Shown one piece after another: positions 1-10,419 of a DNA stretch of 38,188 nt (within the stretch, counting starts at the first letter, position 1; every line of letters starts with the position of its first letter). The stretch comes from Candidatus Sabulitectum silens (GTDB lineage: Bacteria; Fermentibacterota; Fermentibacteria; Fermentibacterales; JCC-6), in NCBI GenBank assembly GCA_001875255.1, contig MJAN01000018.1:1-38188 (forward strand), given 5' to 3'. The translations under genes and the position numbers were made by a program. Under the pieces are notes generated by a model. That model did not search any database. It saw only the letters and a program-made list of their open reading frames with translations, and was not told the origin of the DNA.

Positions 1-2372
1 CCAGGACCCTTCCCGCGCGCTTCACGACCTGGCCGGGAACACCTGCCATGGAGGCCACATGGATTCCATAGGACCTGTCCGCCGGGCCCGGGTCAACCCT
101 GTAGAGAAAGGATATCCTTTCCCGGTCTCCTTGACCCTGACGTTGGCGTTCTCGCAAAGGGGAAGCCTGCCGGCCAGGGAGGTGAGTTCATGGTAGTGTG
201 TGGCGAAGAGGACCATTGGCCTGTGGTCCCTGTCGTCGTGGAGATACTCCAGCATTGCCCAGGCAATGGACAGACCGTCGTAGGTGCTGGTGCCCCTTCC
301 TATCTCGTCGAGGATGGCCAGGCTGTTTTCCGTGCTTCCGTTGAGCAGGGAGGCCGCCTCGGCCATTTCCACCAGGAAGGTGGACTGCCCCCGGGAAAGC
401 CTGTCCGCGGAACCTATCCTGGTGTAGATCCGGTCCACGGGACTGAACTTCATGGAGGAAGCCGGAACGAAGGAACCGCTCTGGGCCAGTATTACAAGCA
501 GAGCCGCCTGCCTGAGATATGTGGATTTACCCGCCATGTTGGGTCCGGTAACCAGAAGAATCCTCTTCTCCGGGATCAGTTCGGTATCGTTGGGCACGCA
601 CTCCCCGGCGGGAAGAATGCTGTCCAGGACCGGATGTCTTCCATCCCTGATGATCAGGCAGGGCTCTCCGGAGAGTTCCGGTCTGACCCAGCCGCCCTTC
701 TCCGCGGCAATGGCAAGTGATGAGAGGACATCAATTGTGGAAAGCATCCTGCCGGCCTCTTTCACTCTGGCCACCGAAGCGGCGATCCGTTTCAAAAGAT
801 TTGAATAGATATCGAGTTCCAGCCGTGCGATCTCCTCGTCGGCGGTGAGAATTCGGTTTTCCATATCCTTCAGCTCCGGTGTGATGAACCTTTCGCCGCC
901 CACCAGGGTCTGTTTCCTGATGAAGTGTTCCGGAACAAGGCCGAGGTTCGCCCTGGATACCTCAATGTAGTACCCGAACACCCTGTTGTATCCAAGGGAC
1001 ATTTTCGGAATGCCGGTGGCGGCCTGCTCCCTTGCCACCATTTCCTCCATCCACCTGCGCCCGCCGGTCTTTGTCTTCCTAAGCTCATCCAGCTCGGCGG
1101 AGTAACCGCTCCTTATGCAGCCGCCGTCGGTGAGCCTGGCCGGTGGGTCGTCGGAAAGGGTTCCGCCTATGTCCGCCGCAAGGTCGGAAAGCGTATCCGT
1201 TGAGGAAAGGCCGCTGAGAAGCCTTGAACCACAGCCCTCCAACAGACCGGTCAAGCGGGGCAGTATCCCGGCGGTGTTCTCCACCGCCTTCAGGTCCCTG
1301 GGCCCGGCCCTAAGGGTGCCCAGCCGCCCACCCTGGCGCTCGAGGTCGGTAACATCCCCGAGTATCTCCCTCACTCCGTGATGAAGACCGGAAAGCAGCA
1401 GCTCTTCCACGGCGGAATGTCTGGAGGATATGCTGTCAGCAGCCATGGGCGGCGAAGTGAGCCATTGCCTCCACAGCCTGCCTCCGCCGGGGGTTACCGT
1501 GTGGTCGGTGCACAGGGAAAGCACCGCATCCTCCTCGCCGGGGGCGGAATCGACAATCCCCAGTGAACGGGAGCTGGCGCGGTCAACAAGAAGTGAGTCG
1601 GACTGCCTGTAGACCCCCCTGAACTCCAGATGGGAAACGGCCCTTCCCTTGGTGTGGCCTATGTAGGTAAGCATTGCTCCCAGAGCCGAAAGAAGAGGAG
1701 GGGAATCGGCGATCCCGAAACCCTCCGGGGCGGCCCTGCCGAAAACATGAACTATCTCTCCCCTGCCCGAGGAGGGATCGAACTTCCAGGGATCCAGAAA
1801 TGTAACCTCGCATCCCTCAGGGGTTCGAAGGCAAGGCCATCGGGACGAGAAGTTCCCTGGGGCCTTCCTCGCTATCTCCCCGGCGGCCATGTTCCCGGGT
1901 ACTCCTGTTGCCCTGATATCCCCGGTGGAAAGGTCGCAGATGGCTATACCAGCCCTTCCCTGGATGATGCTCAGGGAAGCCAGCAGGGCATCAGCTCTCT
2001 CTTCCAGGGCTGAACCGCAGACCAGCGTGCCAGGGGTTACGATCTCCACCACATCCCTCTTAACCAGACCGGTGGCCTTCTTCGGGTCTTCCGTCTGTTC
2101 GCACACCGCCACCCGGCACCCTGCCCTGACCAGCCTGGTGAGATAGCCGTCAAGGGCGTGGTGGGGAAATCCCGCAAGGGGTATTCCCCGCCGGTCTTTG
2201 AATTCTTCTGCCTCGCTGTAAGTGTAATTCCAAGTATGGAGGAGACGGTTTTCGCGTCATCGAGGAATGTCTCGTAGAAATCACCCATTCGAAAGAGAAG
2301 GATCGAATCCGGGTAATCCCTCTTGAGGTCGAGATACTGCCTCATCATGGGAGTGTTCATGGCATCAGGCAC
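1..2372 (-). CDS. mutS: DNA mismatch repair ATPase MutS (3' end cut off, two frame breaks)
   Basis: MutS recognises mispaired bases and starts mismatch repair. The N-terminal mismatch-binding motif GDFYETF is visible, as are the Walker A motif GPNMAGKST and the Walker B region [16 protein letters not shown]. The frame breaks near 2186-2189 (a C4 run on the plus strand), where K-T-G-G should run into I-P-L-A-G-F-P-H-H. It breaks again near 116-117, after which the expected family sequence ([20 protein letters not shown]) continues in another frame to the window edge. Each break is repaired by adding one G on the coding strand. The start is GTG at 2372, preceded by GAGGAGG; an in-frame ATG lies four codons later. 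The start overlaps the end of the glycosyltransferase gene, so the two are probably co-transcribed. Identity is certain; intactness depends on the frame breaks being artefacts. Confidence 0.93.
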
Positions 2373-3282
2373 AGTGCCTCCTCATAGATCGCCCTGGGTA
2401 CCAGTTCATTCCTGCAGGCCATGTCACCGGCCCTGCACTCCCTTGCCCCGTGCCTGTGGCAGGGTCTGCAGGGAACCCCGGCGGCGGAGAAGGCACCGGG
2501 GAGGTTCGCCCTGTAGAAACCCAGAGCCGGTGATGTGGAGGTGAAAACTACCTGGGTGGGAACCCCCAGGGCTATTCCAAGGTGCGCCGGGCCTGAATCA
2601 GGGCTTATCAGGAGATCGAGGGTCTCAATTCTTTCGATAAGTGCTTCCAGACCTCCTTCCCCGGCAACGGAGACCACACTTCTGTAGCCGCATTCCCCGG
2701 CTATCCAGCCGGCGGTCTCCACATCAGAGGCCCCCCCAGAATGAGCACCTGCCCACCGGATATGTCGCAGAACAGCCTTGCCACCTCGGCTATGACTCCC
2801 CGGGGTATGGTCTTCATGGGCCATCTTCCCCCTGCCACTATGCCCACCGTGGTCCTGTTCGGCGGTGGGAATGCCCTTCTCTCAAGAACGGGAGCCGGGT
2901 CGCCGGGGCCTCCCCAGAGATCGTAGTACTGCCCTGCCCGCCACGGGAGCCCTGATTCACCCCCGGCCAGGACATCCCTTCGCTTCCTTCGGCTGAAGGC
3001 GAAGACCTTTTTCTTTCTCCTGAAAAGGGCCAGCCTTGTGGTGAGATTGTTCTGCAGATCGATTATCTCGTCGTAGCCACGGGCAAGCCTTCTGAGACCC
3101 GAAGGGGTTCCGGGATAAGGGATTGCCCGGATGTTTCCCGGGATCCTTTGAATCACGGGAAGGTATTCCTTCCTTGTAAGGAAGGCCGTTTCCCGGACAC
3201 GGGCCATTGATGCCGCGAGACCCGAGGCCAGAACCACATCCCCCAGTGAGTGCAGTCTTATGAGCAGATGCCTGTCAGCCAT
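2357..3282 (-). CDS. Glycosyltransferase family 9 (heptosyltransferase-like), one frame break
   Basis: This resembles the ADP-heptose:LPS heptosyltransferases, which add sugars to lipopolysaccharide core. The N-terminus [20 protein letters not shown] is the typical GT9 opening. The C-terminal half has the nucleotide-sugar site [20 protein letters not shown] and a cysteine cluster ([19 protein letters not shown]) common in the family. The frame breaks in a run of seven C at 2731-2737. One extra G on the coding strand joins VLILGG to [10 protein letters not shown]. The ATG at 3282 overlaps the stop of the upstream ABC exporter, and the 3' end overlaps the mutS start, so the three genes form one coupled unit. 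Pairing with an MsbA-like exporter suggests outer-membrane glycolipid synthesis, which is inference. Confidence 0.85.
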
Positions 3283-5209
3283 GGGCGAACTGCATCTCCC
3301 ACAGGGTCTTGTACCTGCCGCCCAGGGCCAGCAGGGACTGATGGGTGCCCTCCTCCAGTATCCTGCCCTCCTCTATGTACAGAACCCTTGTGGCCTTCAT
3401 TATGGTGCTCAGCCGGTGGGCTATCACAAGGGATGTCCTTCCCTCTACCAGTTTGTCTATGGCCTTCTGAACAAGCTGTTCACCCAGGGTATCAAGTGCG
3501 CTGGTGGCTTCGTCGAAAATGAGTATGGGAGGGTTCTTGAGAACGGCCCTTGCTATTGCCAGCCTCTGCTTCTGCCCCCCGGACAGGGTAACCCCCGTTC
3601 GCCTATAACGGTGTCGAATCCCCGGGGCAGTTCATCTATGAACTCCATGGCGTTGGCAACCTCCGCCGCCTGCCTTACCCTTTCGAAGGGGATATCCGCC
3701 GCTCCGTAGGCTATGTTGTTGAAAACGCTATCGTTGAACAGGACAGTGTCCTGTGTGACAACCCCGAGAAGGCTGCGAAGGCCGGAGATCGATAGACTCC
3801 GGAGGTCGAACCCGTCGAGGAGTATCCTTCCGGAATCCGGGTCATAGAAACGGGGGATCATGTCCGCCAGTGTGCTCTTTCCGCCGCCGCTTGGGCCCAC
3901 AAGGGCAACTATCTCACCGGCCTCTATCTCAAGGTTGATGTTCCTGAGGACCGGGCTTCCCGGAACATAGCTGAAGGTAACGTTCTCAAAGACTATCCCT
4001 CTGTGAAGACCATCGGGGACCACAGGGCTGGCAGCCTCGGTTATGGCGGGTTCCGTGTCTATTATGCTGAAGACCCTCTCGCCGGCGGCGAGACCGGCCA
4101 TGATGGAGGAATATGCCTTGCTTAGCTTCTTGCCCGGATCCATCATGCTCAGGGCTGCCGCAAGGAAAACCATGAACTTTCCCGGGGACATGCCGGTGCC
4201 CTGAATCACGGCGTTCCCCCCGAACCAGAGGATGACCCCGGCGGCAATGGCCCCCAGGAACTCCGTTACCGGCCCGGATAGGGCCTTCATCCTCCTCAAC
4301 CTTATCTCGTGGTTCCTGTGTGAATCGACGCTTCGCGAGAACCGTCTTTCCTCAAAGGTCTCCATGGCGAATGCCTTTACCACACGGACCCCGGTGATGG
4401 TTTCCGTGAGGAAGCTGGCGAAATCCGCCATTTTCTGCTGGGCCCTGTGGCTTTTCCGCCTGAGGCTCTTTCCCAGCATGATGATAAGGGCCATGCTGGG
4501 GGGGCAGCACCGCAAGTGTGACCAGGGTGAGCTTCCATGAAACCCAAAGTGCAAGGGAAAAATAGACCACCAGGAGCAGGATCTCCCTTACGGAGCTGAT
4601 CAGGGACTGGGTGACGGTTCCCTTGATCCTCACCACATCTGCGGTCAGCCGGCTGGTAAGCTCCCCGGACCTGCTTTTCGCGAAATAGCCAAGGTCCAGC
4701 CTAAGCAGGTGGCTGTAAACCCTCAGCCGAAGATCCCGGAGCATTCCCTCCTCAACCGATGCCACGAAGAAGGACTGAAGGAAGCAGGAAAGGTTCTTGA
4801 TCAGTATCATGGAGACCATGGTGATTATCACCGCGAGAAGGGCCTGCCGGGGAGAGGCCAGGCCTATCCCCTGAAGGAATGCCCCAGGAATGTCAGCTGT
4901 GTGGCCGGCGGCACTGGAAAAATCCCCCCGGGCAAGGCTGTTCCAGGCGGATCCTATCTTCGGAACAACGGTGGCGGACATTGCGTAACCGAGATCGTGG
5001 GTGGTTGCCTCCCCGGGGTTGGCACCGAGTATGTCGTCAAAGATCGGCAGTATCATGGCCAGCGTGGCGCCGCTGGAAGCGGCGAAGAGCATGGCGAACA
5101 GAATGGAAAGGGCCACCCTTCCCTTGTAGGGTCTTACAAGGGAGATGATCCTCAGAAAGGTATTGTTTTCATAGTCCCTATTCTTGCGAAAACATTCCCT
5201 TCCGGTCAA
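3275..5209 (-). CDS. MsbA-like ABC exporter (fused membrane and ATPase domains), two frame breaks
   Basis: This is a half-transporter: a six-helix type 1 exporter membrane domain fused to an ATPase domain. Family members flip lipid A or export lipids and peptides. The ATPase carries Walker [10 protein letters not shown], the Q-loop VVTQDT, Walker [13 protein letters not shown] and the H-loop VIAHRLST. The signature TLSGGQKQR is recovered only when one G is added in the run at 3592-3596. A second break at a seven-base run (4498-4504) separates the membrane domain (LAVLPP) from its continuation ([10 protein letters not shown]). The stop lies at 3275 and overlaps the next gene. The start is uncertain: TTG at 5209 is the most upstream choice and lacks a well-spaced Shine-Dalgarno. 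The glycosyltransferase next to it supports a cell-envelope lipid role. Confidence 0.88.
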
Positions 5210-5274
5210 CCTTGGAACAAATCTACCGGGAAGGGGTAAGGTGTGTAGATTAGAGCAACACGGAGGTAGTATGC

Positions 5275-5907
5275 ATGCTGAGGACGAGTGCTTTGAAAAA
5301 GGGTACCCAGGCCGATAAAAGGTCTGACTCCCAGCTCATGATAGATCTCTGCAAAGGCGACAACGACGCCTTTGCAGAGGTAGTAAAAAGGTTCGAAAGA
5401 CCCGTCTTTTCCCACCTCATCCGCATGCTGGGAAACGAGGAAGATGCCGAGGAACAGCTTCAGATGACATTCTGCAGGGTTTACCGCTACAGGAACAACT
5501 ACGACCCCCAGCGCCCCCTGGTAACATGGATATTCACCATCGCCAGCAACCTTGCCAAGAAAGAGTGGCGCCGCCGCTCAAGGTGGTCAATGATCCCTCT
5601 GGAAAAAGTGGTCCTCAAGGGTCCGGGAAACATGACCCCCCACTACCGCGAGGGCAGAAGGGAACTGGCCTCAAGCATCGAGGAGGCGGTGAACGAACTC
5701 CCGGAACACTACAGGGAACCCTTCCTGCTCCGTGAAAGCCAGGGGCTCACATACGAAGAGATAGCCGAGGTTCTCGGCATCAGGATAGGCACTGTGAAAT
5801 CCAGGATCAACCGGGCACGGGCCTGCCTTCGGGAGCACTGGCGGATGTATGGGAGATGTGGAAATGAAATGTGCCGACGCCCTCTCCCTTATGAACGCAG
5901 TCCTTGA
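5275..5907 (+). CDS. RNA polymerase ECF-type sigma factor
   Basis: This is a sigma-70 family factor of the extracytoplasmic-function type, which redirects RNA polymerase to a stress or envelope regulon. Region 2 spans roughly residues 20-100 (LMIDLCKGDNDAFAEVVKRF through TWIFTIASNLAKKEWRRR). Region 4 spans roughly 130-190, with the helix-turn-helix LTYEEIAEVLGIRIGTVKSR. The length of 210 residues fits the family. The ATG at 5275 follows GGAGGT at 5262-5267 with a good spacing; the ATG at 5271 is too close and out of frame. The 3' end overlaps the anti-sigma gene, the usual arrangement for a sigma/anti-sigma pair. Confidence 0.93.
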   Translation: MLRTSALKKGTQADKRSDSQLMIDLCKGDNDAFAEVVKRFERPVFSHLIRMLGNEEDAEEQLQMTFCRVYRYRNNYDPQRPLVTWIFTIASNLAKKEWRRRSRWSMIPLEKVVLKGPGNMTPHYREGRRELASSIEEAVNELPEHYREPFLLRESQGLTYEEIAEVLGIRIGTVKSRINRARACLREHWRMYGRCGNEMCRRPLPYERSP

Positions 5908-6325
5908 CAACGAGGCCACACCGGAACAGGAGCAGGTCCTCAGGTTCCATCTCAACGGATGCCCGGCCTGCAGAAAGGCAATGCTTGTAAACCGCGACAT
6001 CTCCGAAACCATGGCGGGCATAGGCGAACCCGAACCGCCTGAAAACCTCCTTGAAAGCGTGATGTCCCGGCTGGATTCAGGCAGCTACGACCGCTCTCCC
6101 CTTGCAAGGCCCTCCAACGGCTTCAGCCGCCGGTGGAAGATAGCAGCGGTCCTTCCCTTCGCGGCGGCGGCCCTGTTCTTCTTCAGCAATCACTCCTCGG
6201 AGAACGGCTCCCACCGTCTTGCGGATCAGCCGGCTGGTCAAACTGAACTCCATTCCCCCCCGGACCAGTATGCCCCTGCACCGGTCATGGCTTACTCAAG
6301 GCCCTCATCGGTGACAACCTTCTGA
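5849..6325 (+). CDS. Zinc-finger anti-sigma factor, membrane-anchored
   Basis: The N-terminal domain has the HxxxCxxC signature of zinc-binding anti-sigma domains (H34, C38, C41, with C8 a likely fourth ligand). A hydrophobic segment at about residues 96-112 (IAAVLPFAAAALFFF) fits one membrane pass, leaving a short, low-complexity C-terminal tail outside. The protein should hold the upstream ECF factor at the membrane until a signal releases it. The gene overlaps the sigma gene by 59 bases, or by 44 if the ATG at 5864 is used. The next gene, a DegS-like PDZ protein, begins eight bases after its stop. Function as an anti-sigma is inferred from domain and position. Confidence 0.87.
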   Translation: MGDVEMKCADALSLMNAVLDNEATPEQEQVLRFHLNGCPACRKAMLVNRDISETMAGIGEPEPPENLLESVMSRLDSGSYDRSPLARPSNGFSRRWKIAAVLPFAAAALFFFSNHSSENGSHRLADQPAGQTELHSPPDQYAPAPVMAYSRPSSVTTF

Positions 6326-6332
6326 TGAACTG

Positions 6333-7187
6333 ATGACCACTCCGGTTCTTCTTCTCATCCTTGCTTCCATGCTTTCAGGGGGGTATTCCCGGTCCCCGGC
6401 GGTTTCCGTAGGCCGGAACTCCTCCAGTGGAACCCATGTTGAGATATGCTCAGGGGTGGCGGTATCCCCGATGCACGCGGTTACCCTCCATGCCTTTACA
6501 AGGGACGCCGATGTTTTCGTTATAAACAAGGGCACGCGTACATACCCCGACTCGGTTATCGATTTCCGTGATATGGGCCTGTCGCTGCTGGTTTTCCAAG
6601 ACACCCTTTTCTCAAGCTACGAGCAGCCCAGGAACATACTGCCGGCCAACGGGTCCGCTCTTCTTGTAACCGCCGTACATCCCACCGGCATCTCAACGGT
6701 AAGGACCTTTCCAATGGAACAGCTGGAAGACGGCGCCCTGCTTCTGGCCTCAAGCCCCTCCCCCGAGCTCATGGGGGCTCCGGTCTTTGATTCCTGCAAC
6801 ATGCTCGCCGGTGTGGTGGCCGGTTCATTCGACCCCGGTGACGGCCGTGGCGAACTGATGGCGATGGTTCCCTGCAATTTGTGGTATTTCTGGGTTGAGA
6901 CCCTTCTAACCCACGCGGGCATGGGCCATCCCCCCTTCGGAGTAACCGCCATGCCGGCCACCGGAGGGCTTTCGTCGGTTCAGGGCATACTCATTCTGGA
7001 TGTACAGCCAGGCTCCCGGGCGGAAGCATGCGGTCTGATGGAGGGAGACATAATCACCGAAGTGAACGGCCAGAGGGTCTTTCACCCGGAAGCACTGAAG
7101 GTGCTTGTTCAGAACAGCTCGGTGGAGATCGTTCTTTCCCTGCGCAGGGGCACCTCCGACATGGAGATAGTCATTCCCGAAGTATGA
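6333..7187 (+). CDS. Exported trypsin-fold PDZ protein, probably proteolytically inactive
   Basis: The N-terminus (PVLLLILASMLSGG) looks like a signal sequence. Residues about 35-190 resemble the trypsin-like domain of the HtrA/DegS family. His53 (VTLHAF) and Asp80 (FRDMGLSLLVF) sit where the catalytic His and Asp are expected. The serine motif GNSGGP is replaced by ELMGAP, with Met147 at the serine position, so proteolysis is unlikely. Residues about 205-284 form a PDZ domain (GILILDVQPGSRAEACGLMEGD). The gene follows the sigma/anti-sigma pair directly and probably belongs to the same operon, which suggests a sensing or scaffold role in releasing the sigma factor. It abuts the convergent gene with no intergenic base. 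Confidence 0.78.
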   Translation: MTTPVLLLILASMLSGGYSRSPAVSVGRNSSSGTHVEICSGVAVSPMHAVTLHAFTRDADVFVINKGTRTYPDSVIDFRDMGLSLLVFQDTLFSSYEQPRNILPANGSALLVTAVHPTGISTVRTFPMEQLEDGALLLASSPSPELMGAPVFDSCNMLAGVVAGSFDPGDGRGELMAMVPCNLWYFWVETLLTHAGMGHPPFGVTAMPATGGLSSVQGILILDVQPGSRAEACGLMEGDIITEVNGQRVFHPEALKVLVQNSSVEIVLSLRRGTSDMEIVIPEV

Positions 7188-8105
7188 TCATCTGATCAGT
7201 ATGTCCAGCCTGTTCCCGGAGGATATCATTGCGGCTTCGCCGTCTTCGGACAGGGAAACAAGGGATTCGATGCCGTAATTTCTGGAACGCCAGGCAATTT
7301 CTCCGCTTTCAAGGCAAACGTTAACCCCTTCAGCGGGACAGACCCCGAAGACATAGGAGAGTGAAGGGTCCGCCGCGGCGTGAACCGGAGCCTCGGGGAA
7401 GGTGTACATTGCCGTTATTCGAAGGTCCTGGGGGGAGCATACCGCTATCTCATTCCAGTTCTCCGTGGACAGAAGAAGGTTCGAACCCGCCGCACTGATG
7501 AAAAGAAGGGGGCTTTCAAAGGAGTTCTCCCCGAGTACCGTCATGTCCGGAACGGAAAGGGTGGTAACCCTTCCCCCTTCGGACGAAACACAGACCATGC
7601 CGGGAAAGCCCTGAAGGAACTCCATGTCCGTCAGGGGGGGGGATGCCTCCTGTATTATCGACAGGTCCGCCCCGTTGTAGATGAGGATCGAGCCGTTCTC
7701 CAGCAGTATGACCGGATGGGTGCCGCTCATGGTTAGCTCGGCGCCTGGACCGGGAAGAGGGGTTTCAGCCGATACGGAGAAGCCCTCCACCCTGAGAAGC
7801 CTTTCCCGGGTAAGGACGAAAAGGATTCCTTCGGATCCGGCGGCCAGCCCTTCTATGGTTTCCCCGGCGGGGGTCCTTCCGTGTACCCTTCCGTGGCGCA
7901 GTTCCATGTGGTAAAGGGTGTCGCCCGAGGCGGCTATGCCGTAGTTCCCCTGGGCTGAGAACACCGGAGGCACGGTTATCTCACCGGGAAGGGTCCTGGA
8001 TGCCTGGAGGTAGTTGGGGAAATTCAGCCCTTCCTCCGCTCCCATCAGGCACGAACCCGACAGGAGCAGAAGGGAAAGGGCAGCAGAGAGGGCCTTAACG
8101 GACAA
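7188..8105 (-). CDS. Exported beta-propeller-like protein of unknown function
   Basis: The protein has 305 residues with an N-terminal signal sequence (ALSAALSLLLLSGSC). The cysteine after SGS could be a lipid attachment site, but the lipobox is poor. The rest consists of short repeated beta-rich segments, such as GNYGIAASGDTLYHMEL and GSEGILFVLTRERLLRVEG, typical of WD40- or PQQ-like propellers. No catalytic motif was recognised. The start is TTG at 8105 with AGGAAA upstream, and it overlaps the end of the C25 protease gene by eleven bases. Translation of the two is therefore probably coupled, and the propeller may act with the protease at the cell surface. Confidence 0.72.
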   Translation of the reverse strand: MSVKALSAALSLLLLSGSCLMGAEEGLNFPNYLQASRTLPGEITVPPVFSAQGNYGIAASGDTLYHMELRHGRVHGRTPAGETIEGLAAGSEGILFVLTRERLLRVEGFSVSAETPLPGPGAELTMSGTHPVILLENGSILIYNGADLSIIQEASPPLTDMEFLQGFPGMVCVSSEGGRVTTLSVPDMTVLGENSFESPLLFISAAGSNLLLSTENWNEIAVCSPQDLRITAMYTFPEAPVHAAADPSLSYVFGVCPAEGVNVCLESGEIAWRSRNYGIESLVSLSEDGEAAMISSGNRLDILIR

Positions 8106-10338
8106 CGGCCATTTTCCTGGTGATGGTGGTTTCCGGGGTCTGCATTACTAAGAAGTACACCCCGGGGCTCATGGCGGAGGTGTCGATTGAGAGAGCGGCC
8201 TCACCACCGGGAACAGGTTGGTCATGGAGAATCGCCACGGTCCTGCCGGCGATATCCAGCACTCTGAGACCCACCCTGGTGCCCTCGGGAGCGGTGAAGG
8301 ATACGGAAGCGGTTCCTACCGCCGGTGACGGGGTGACCCGGGAAAGGGATGCAGCCATGGGGCCGCCGCCCTCTATTCCCTGTGCGGTTAGCTCGATGGT
8401 CCCGAAAAGCGAACCGTAATTGTGAAGCCTGACCCCGTAATACAGATCCGATTCATCCGCGGTGAAATCAAGCCAGACCTCTCCGGTGGAGCTGGTTATC
8501 TCCTGGGCATAGAAGGTTTCGGTCTGGGAGGGGTGGTTCCCTATGCCGTCGGTAACGGTTACCACAGCTCCCTCCACCGGGGTCCCGCCGGAGGTTACGG
8601 TAAGGTGAAGGGTGTTCTCTCCGGGGTTGAGTTCCTCGGGGGCATCCACTTCCAGTGGAAGGGGGGTCCCGGGAAGATCGCTGTTGGGAATATCCATTGA
8701 CGGGTCGCCGAACCAGTGGTACATGCGGGCGTTGTTCAGGCCTCCCCCGCCCTGGGTCTGTATGATGTCGGTCTGGGAGGCTGAGAAGACCTCACCGGCG
8801 CAGGTGTTCCCTCGTCGAAAATCTCCCAGAAGAGAACCCGCTGCATCCTGTTGTTAACGGTGGTAAAGGAAGGAGCGCTGGCCCCTATGTTGCCGCTGGC
8901 CCCCACACCCGGGCCGTTGTTCCAGCTCTGACTGAGGCAGGCGTAGGACTGGGAATGGTTGCCGTTGCTGCAGCATATATTGAAAACAGGGGGGTAGTGT
9001 GTGTTTTCCAGGGCATAGATCATACCGGCGTTCCACCCGGGAGACCACTGCCAGACGGTGTTGGAGCCGTGTCCTCTGTAGTTCACTATTCCAACGCCGG
9101 AGTTGATGGCGTCGGTTACCTGTTCGGCGGTGCCCCCTCGGGGGATAGCAGGTTTCAAAGACCGGGTCCGCCAGCTGGTAGTCCCAGTTCTTGACCTCGT
9201 TGCTGTTGGCGGTGTACTTTCCGGGGTAGTTCTCTTCGTGGGCCGCAAGGATGACCGAAGCGGGAAGCGATGGCTCACCGGGTTCTCCGGTGTATGTCAC
9301 ATAGGACATGGTCTTCTCTATCTGGTTGGGGATCTGGGCAGCCGTGGCCGCGTACCTTCCCACTGCGATGTCCGGCAGGTTGTCGGCGTCCATGCATTCG
9401 TAGTAGTAGTCGCCGACGAAGCCGCCATAGGCCTTGGACTCCAGCTGCTGATGGGTTGCTGCAATAAGTACGAAACGGGTGACGCCGGGCTGGTAGACGC
9501 CGCTTATGGCGTTCTTAATGGTATAGCTGTTCGTACCGATCTCAAGCTCGATGACATGAACCCTGTGGCCAAGGGCGTTCACCATGGCCAGAAGGGGTGT
9601 CACAGCTTCGAGGTTCTCCGGGGGAACCACGCAGATATAAACCACATCCTCGCTGGAAACCGGGGATCCGTCCACCGGAATGCCGAGATCATCGTAGTTG
9701 ATGATCCTGGAAGAGTGCATGGAGGCGATCTCCGGCCTTACGGAGTGCTGAAACTCCCTGTTCCCGGTGAAATCGACCCTGGCGGTAATCGAAGAGGCCA
9801 CCTGGAACTCTCCTGTTTCAGAGTTCCACCTGAAGGGGTTGAACTGAAGCACCACGGTGTTGGCCCCTGCCCAGCTGCCCTCTTCGTGAAGCCCCAGGAC
9901 TGACCTGGGATAGATGCCGGTGAGGTTTTCCGAAAGCCCGGCGAAGGCGGGGTATGTGTAGTCGCAGTCAAAGAGCGGCGGCTGAACGGGGTAGGCCCTT
10001 CCGGTGCCCGCCTGGATCCATTCGGCTTCTAGAAGGGTCGCTTCAGGGTTCATTCCCGCGGGAAGTCCCACCACCACCGGAACCAGGGGAAGCTCCGGAT
10101 GTCCGATGGGGGTATCGGCGTTCCAGCCGGTACCTGGAAGGTCGAACCGTGTATAGCCCATTTCATTCTTAACGGCATACCCCGAAAGGTCGAGGCGTAT
10201 CACCGCATGATCGTCATGGGACTGGAGTACCACCGCCTCGGCGGGCCCCTGGTAATCCCCACCAAGGGAAACCCAGCTGCCGGAGGCGAGATCCGTTCCC
10301 CAGCCTCCGAGAATTGCCAATACAAGCATTATCATCAT
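8095..10338 (-). CDS. Secreted C25 (gingipain-like) cysteine protease with C-terminal sorting-like domain, two frame breaks
   Basis: The N-terminus is a signal sequence (MMIMLVLAILGG) after GGAGGT. A propeptide-like region is followed by the peptidase C25 domain. The motif INYRGHGS-like (VNYRGHGS) supplies the likely catalytic His and FNICCSNG the catalytic Cys. The C-terminal ~85 residues (VTPSPAVGTASVSFTAP through GVYFLVMQTPETTITRKM) form a FlgD/Por-like domain, seen as a type IX secretion signal or surface anchor. The frame breaks at about 9133-9144 (between VFETCYP and RGGTAEQV) and near 8801 (between FDEGTPA and AGEVFSASQTD). Both flanks of each break are clearly one protein. Gingipain relatives degrade proteins extracellularly; the actual substrate cannot be told from sequence. 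Confidence 0.85.
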
Positions 10339-10419
10339 TTAAAAACCTCCAGCAGTGTGTTGCTTTGATAAGGGATCGTAAAACATAACATATGAAATTT
10401 CATTCCGGTTCCCCGGGCC

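Noticed and set aside
5211..5240. An ECF-type autoregulated promoter (GGAAC) before the sigma gene
   Set aside because: GGAAC is present at about 5214, but there is no convincing -10 partner (GTC-like) at the right distance. A five-base match alone is too weak.
10339..10419. A promoter upstream of the C25 protease
   Set aside because: The 81-base gap is AT-rich, but I found no -35/-10 pair with acceptable match and spacing. Only the GGAGGT ribosome site is clear.
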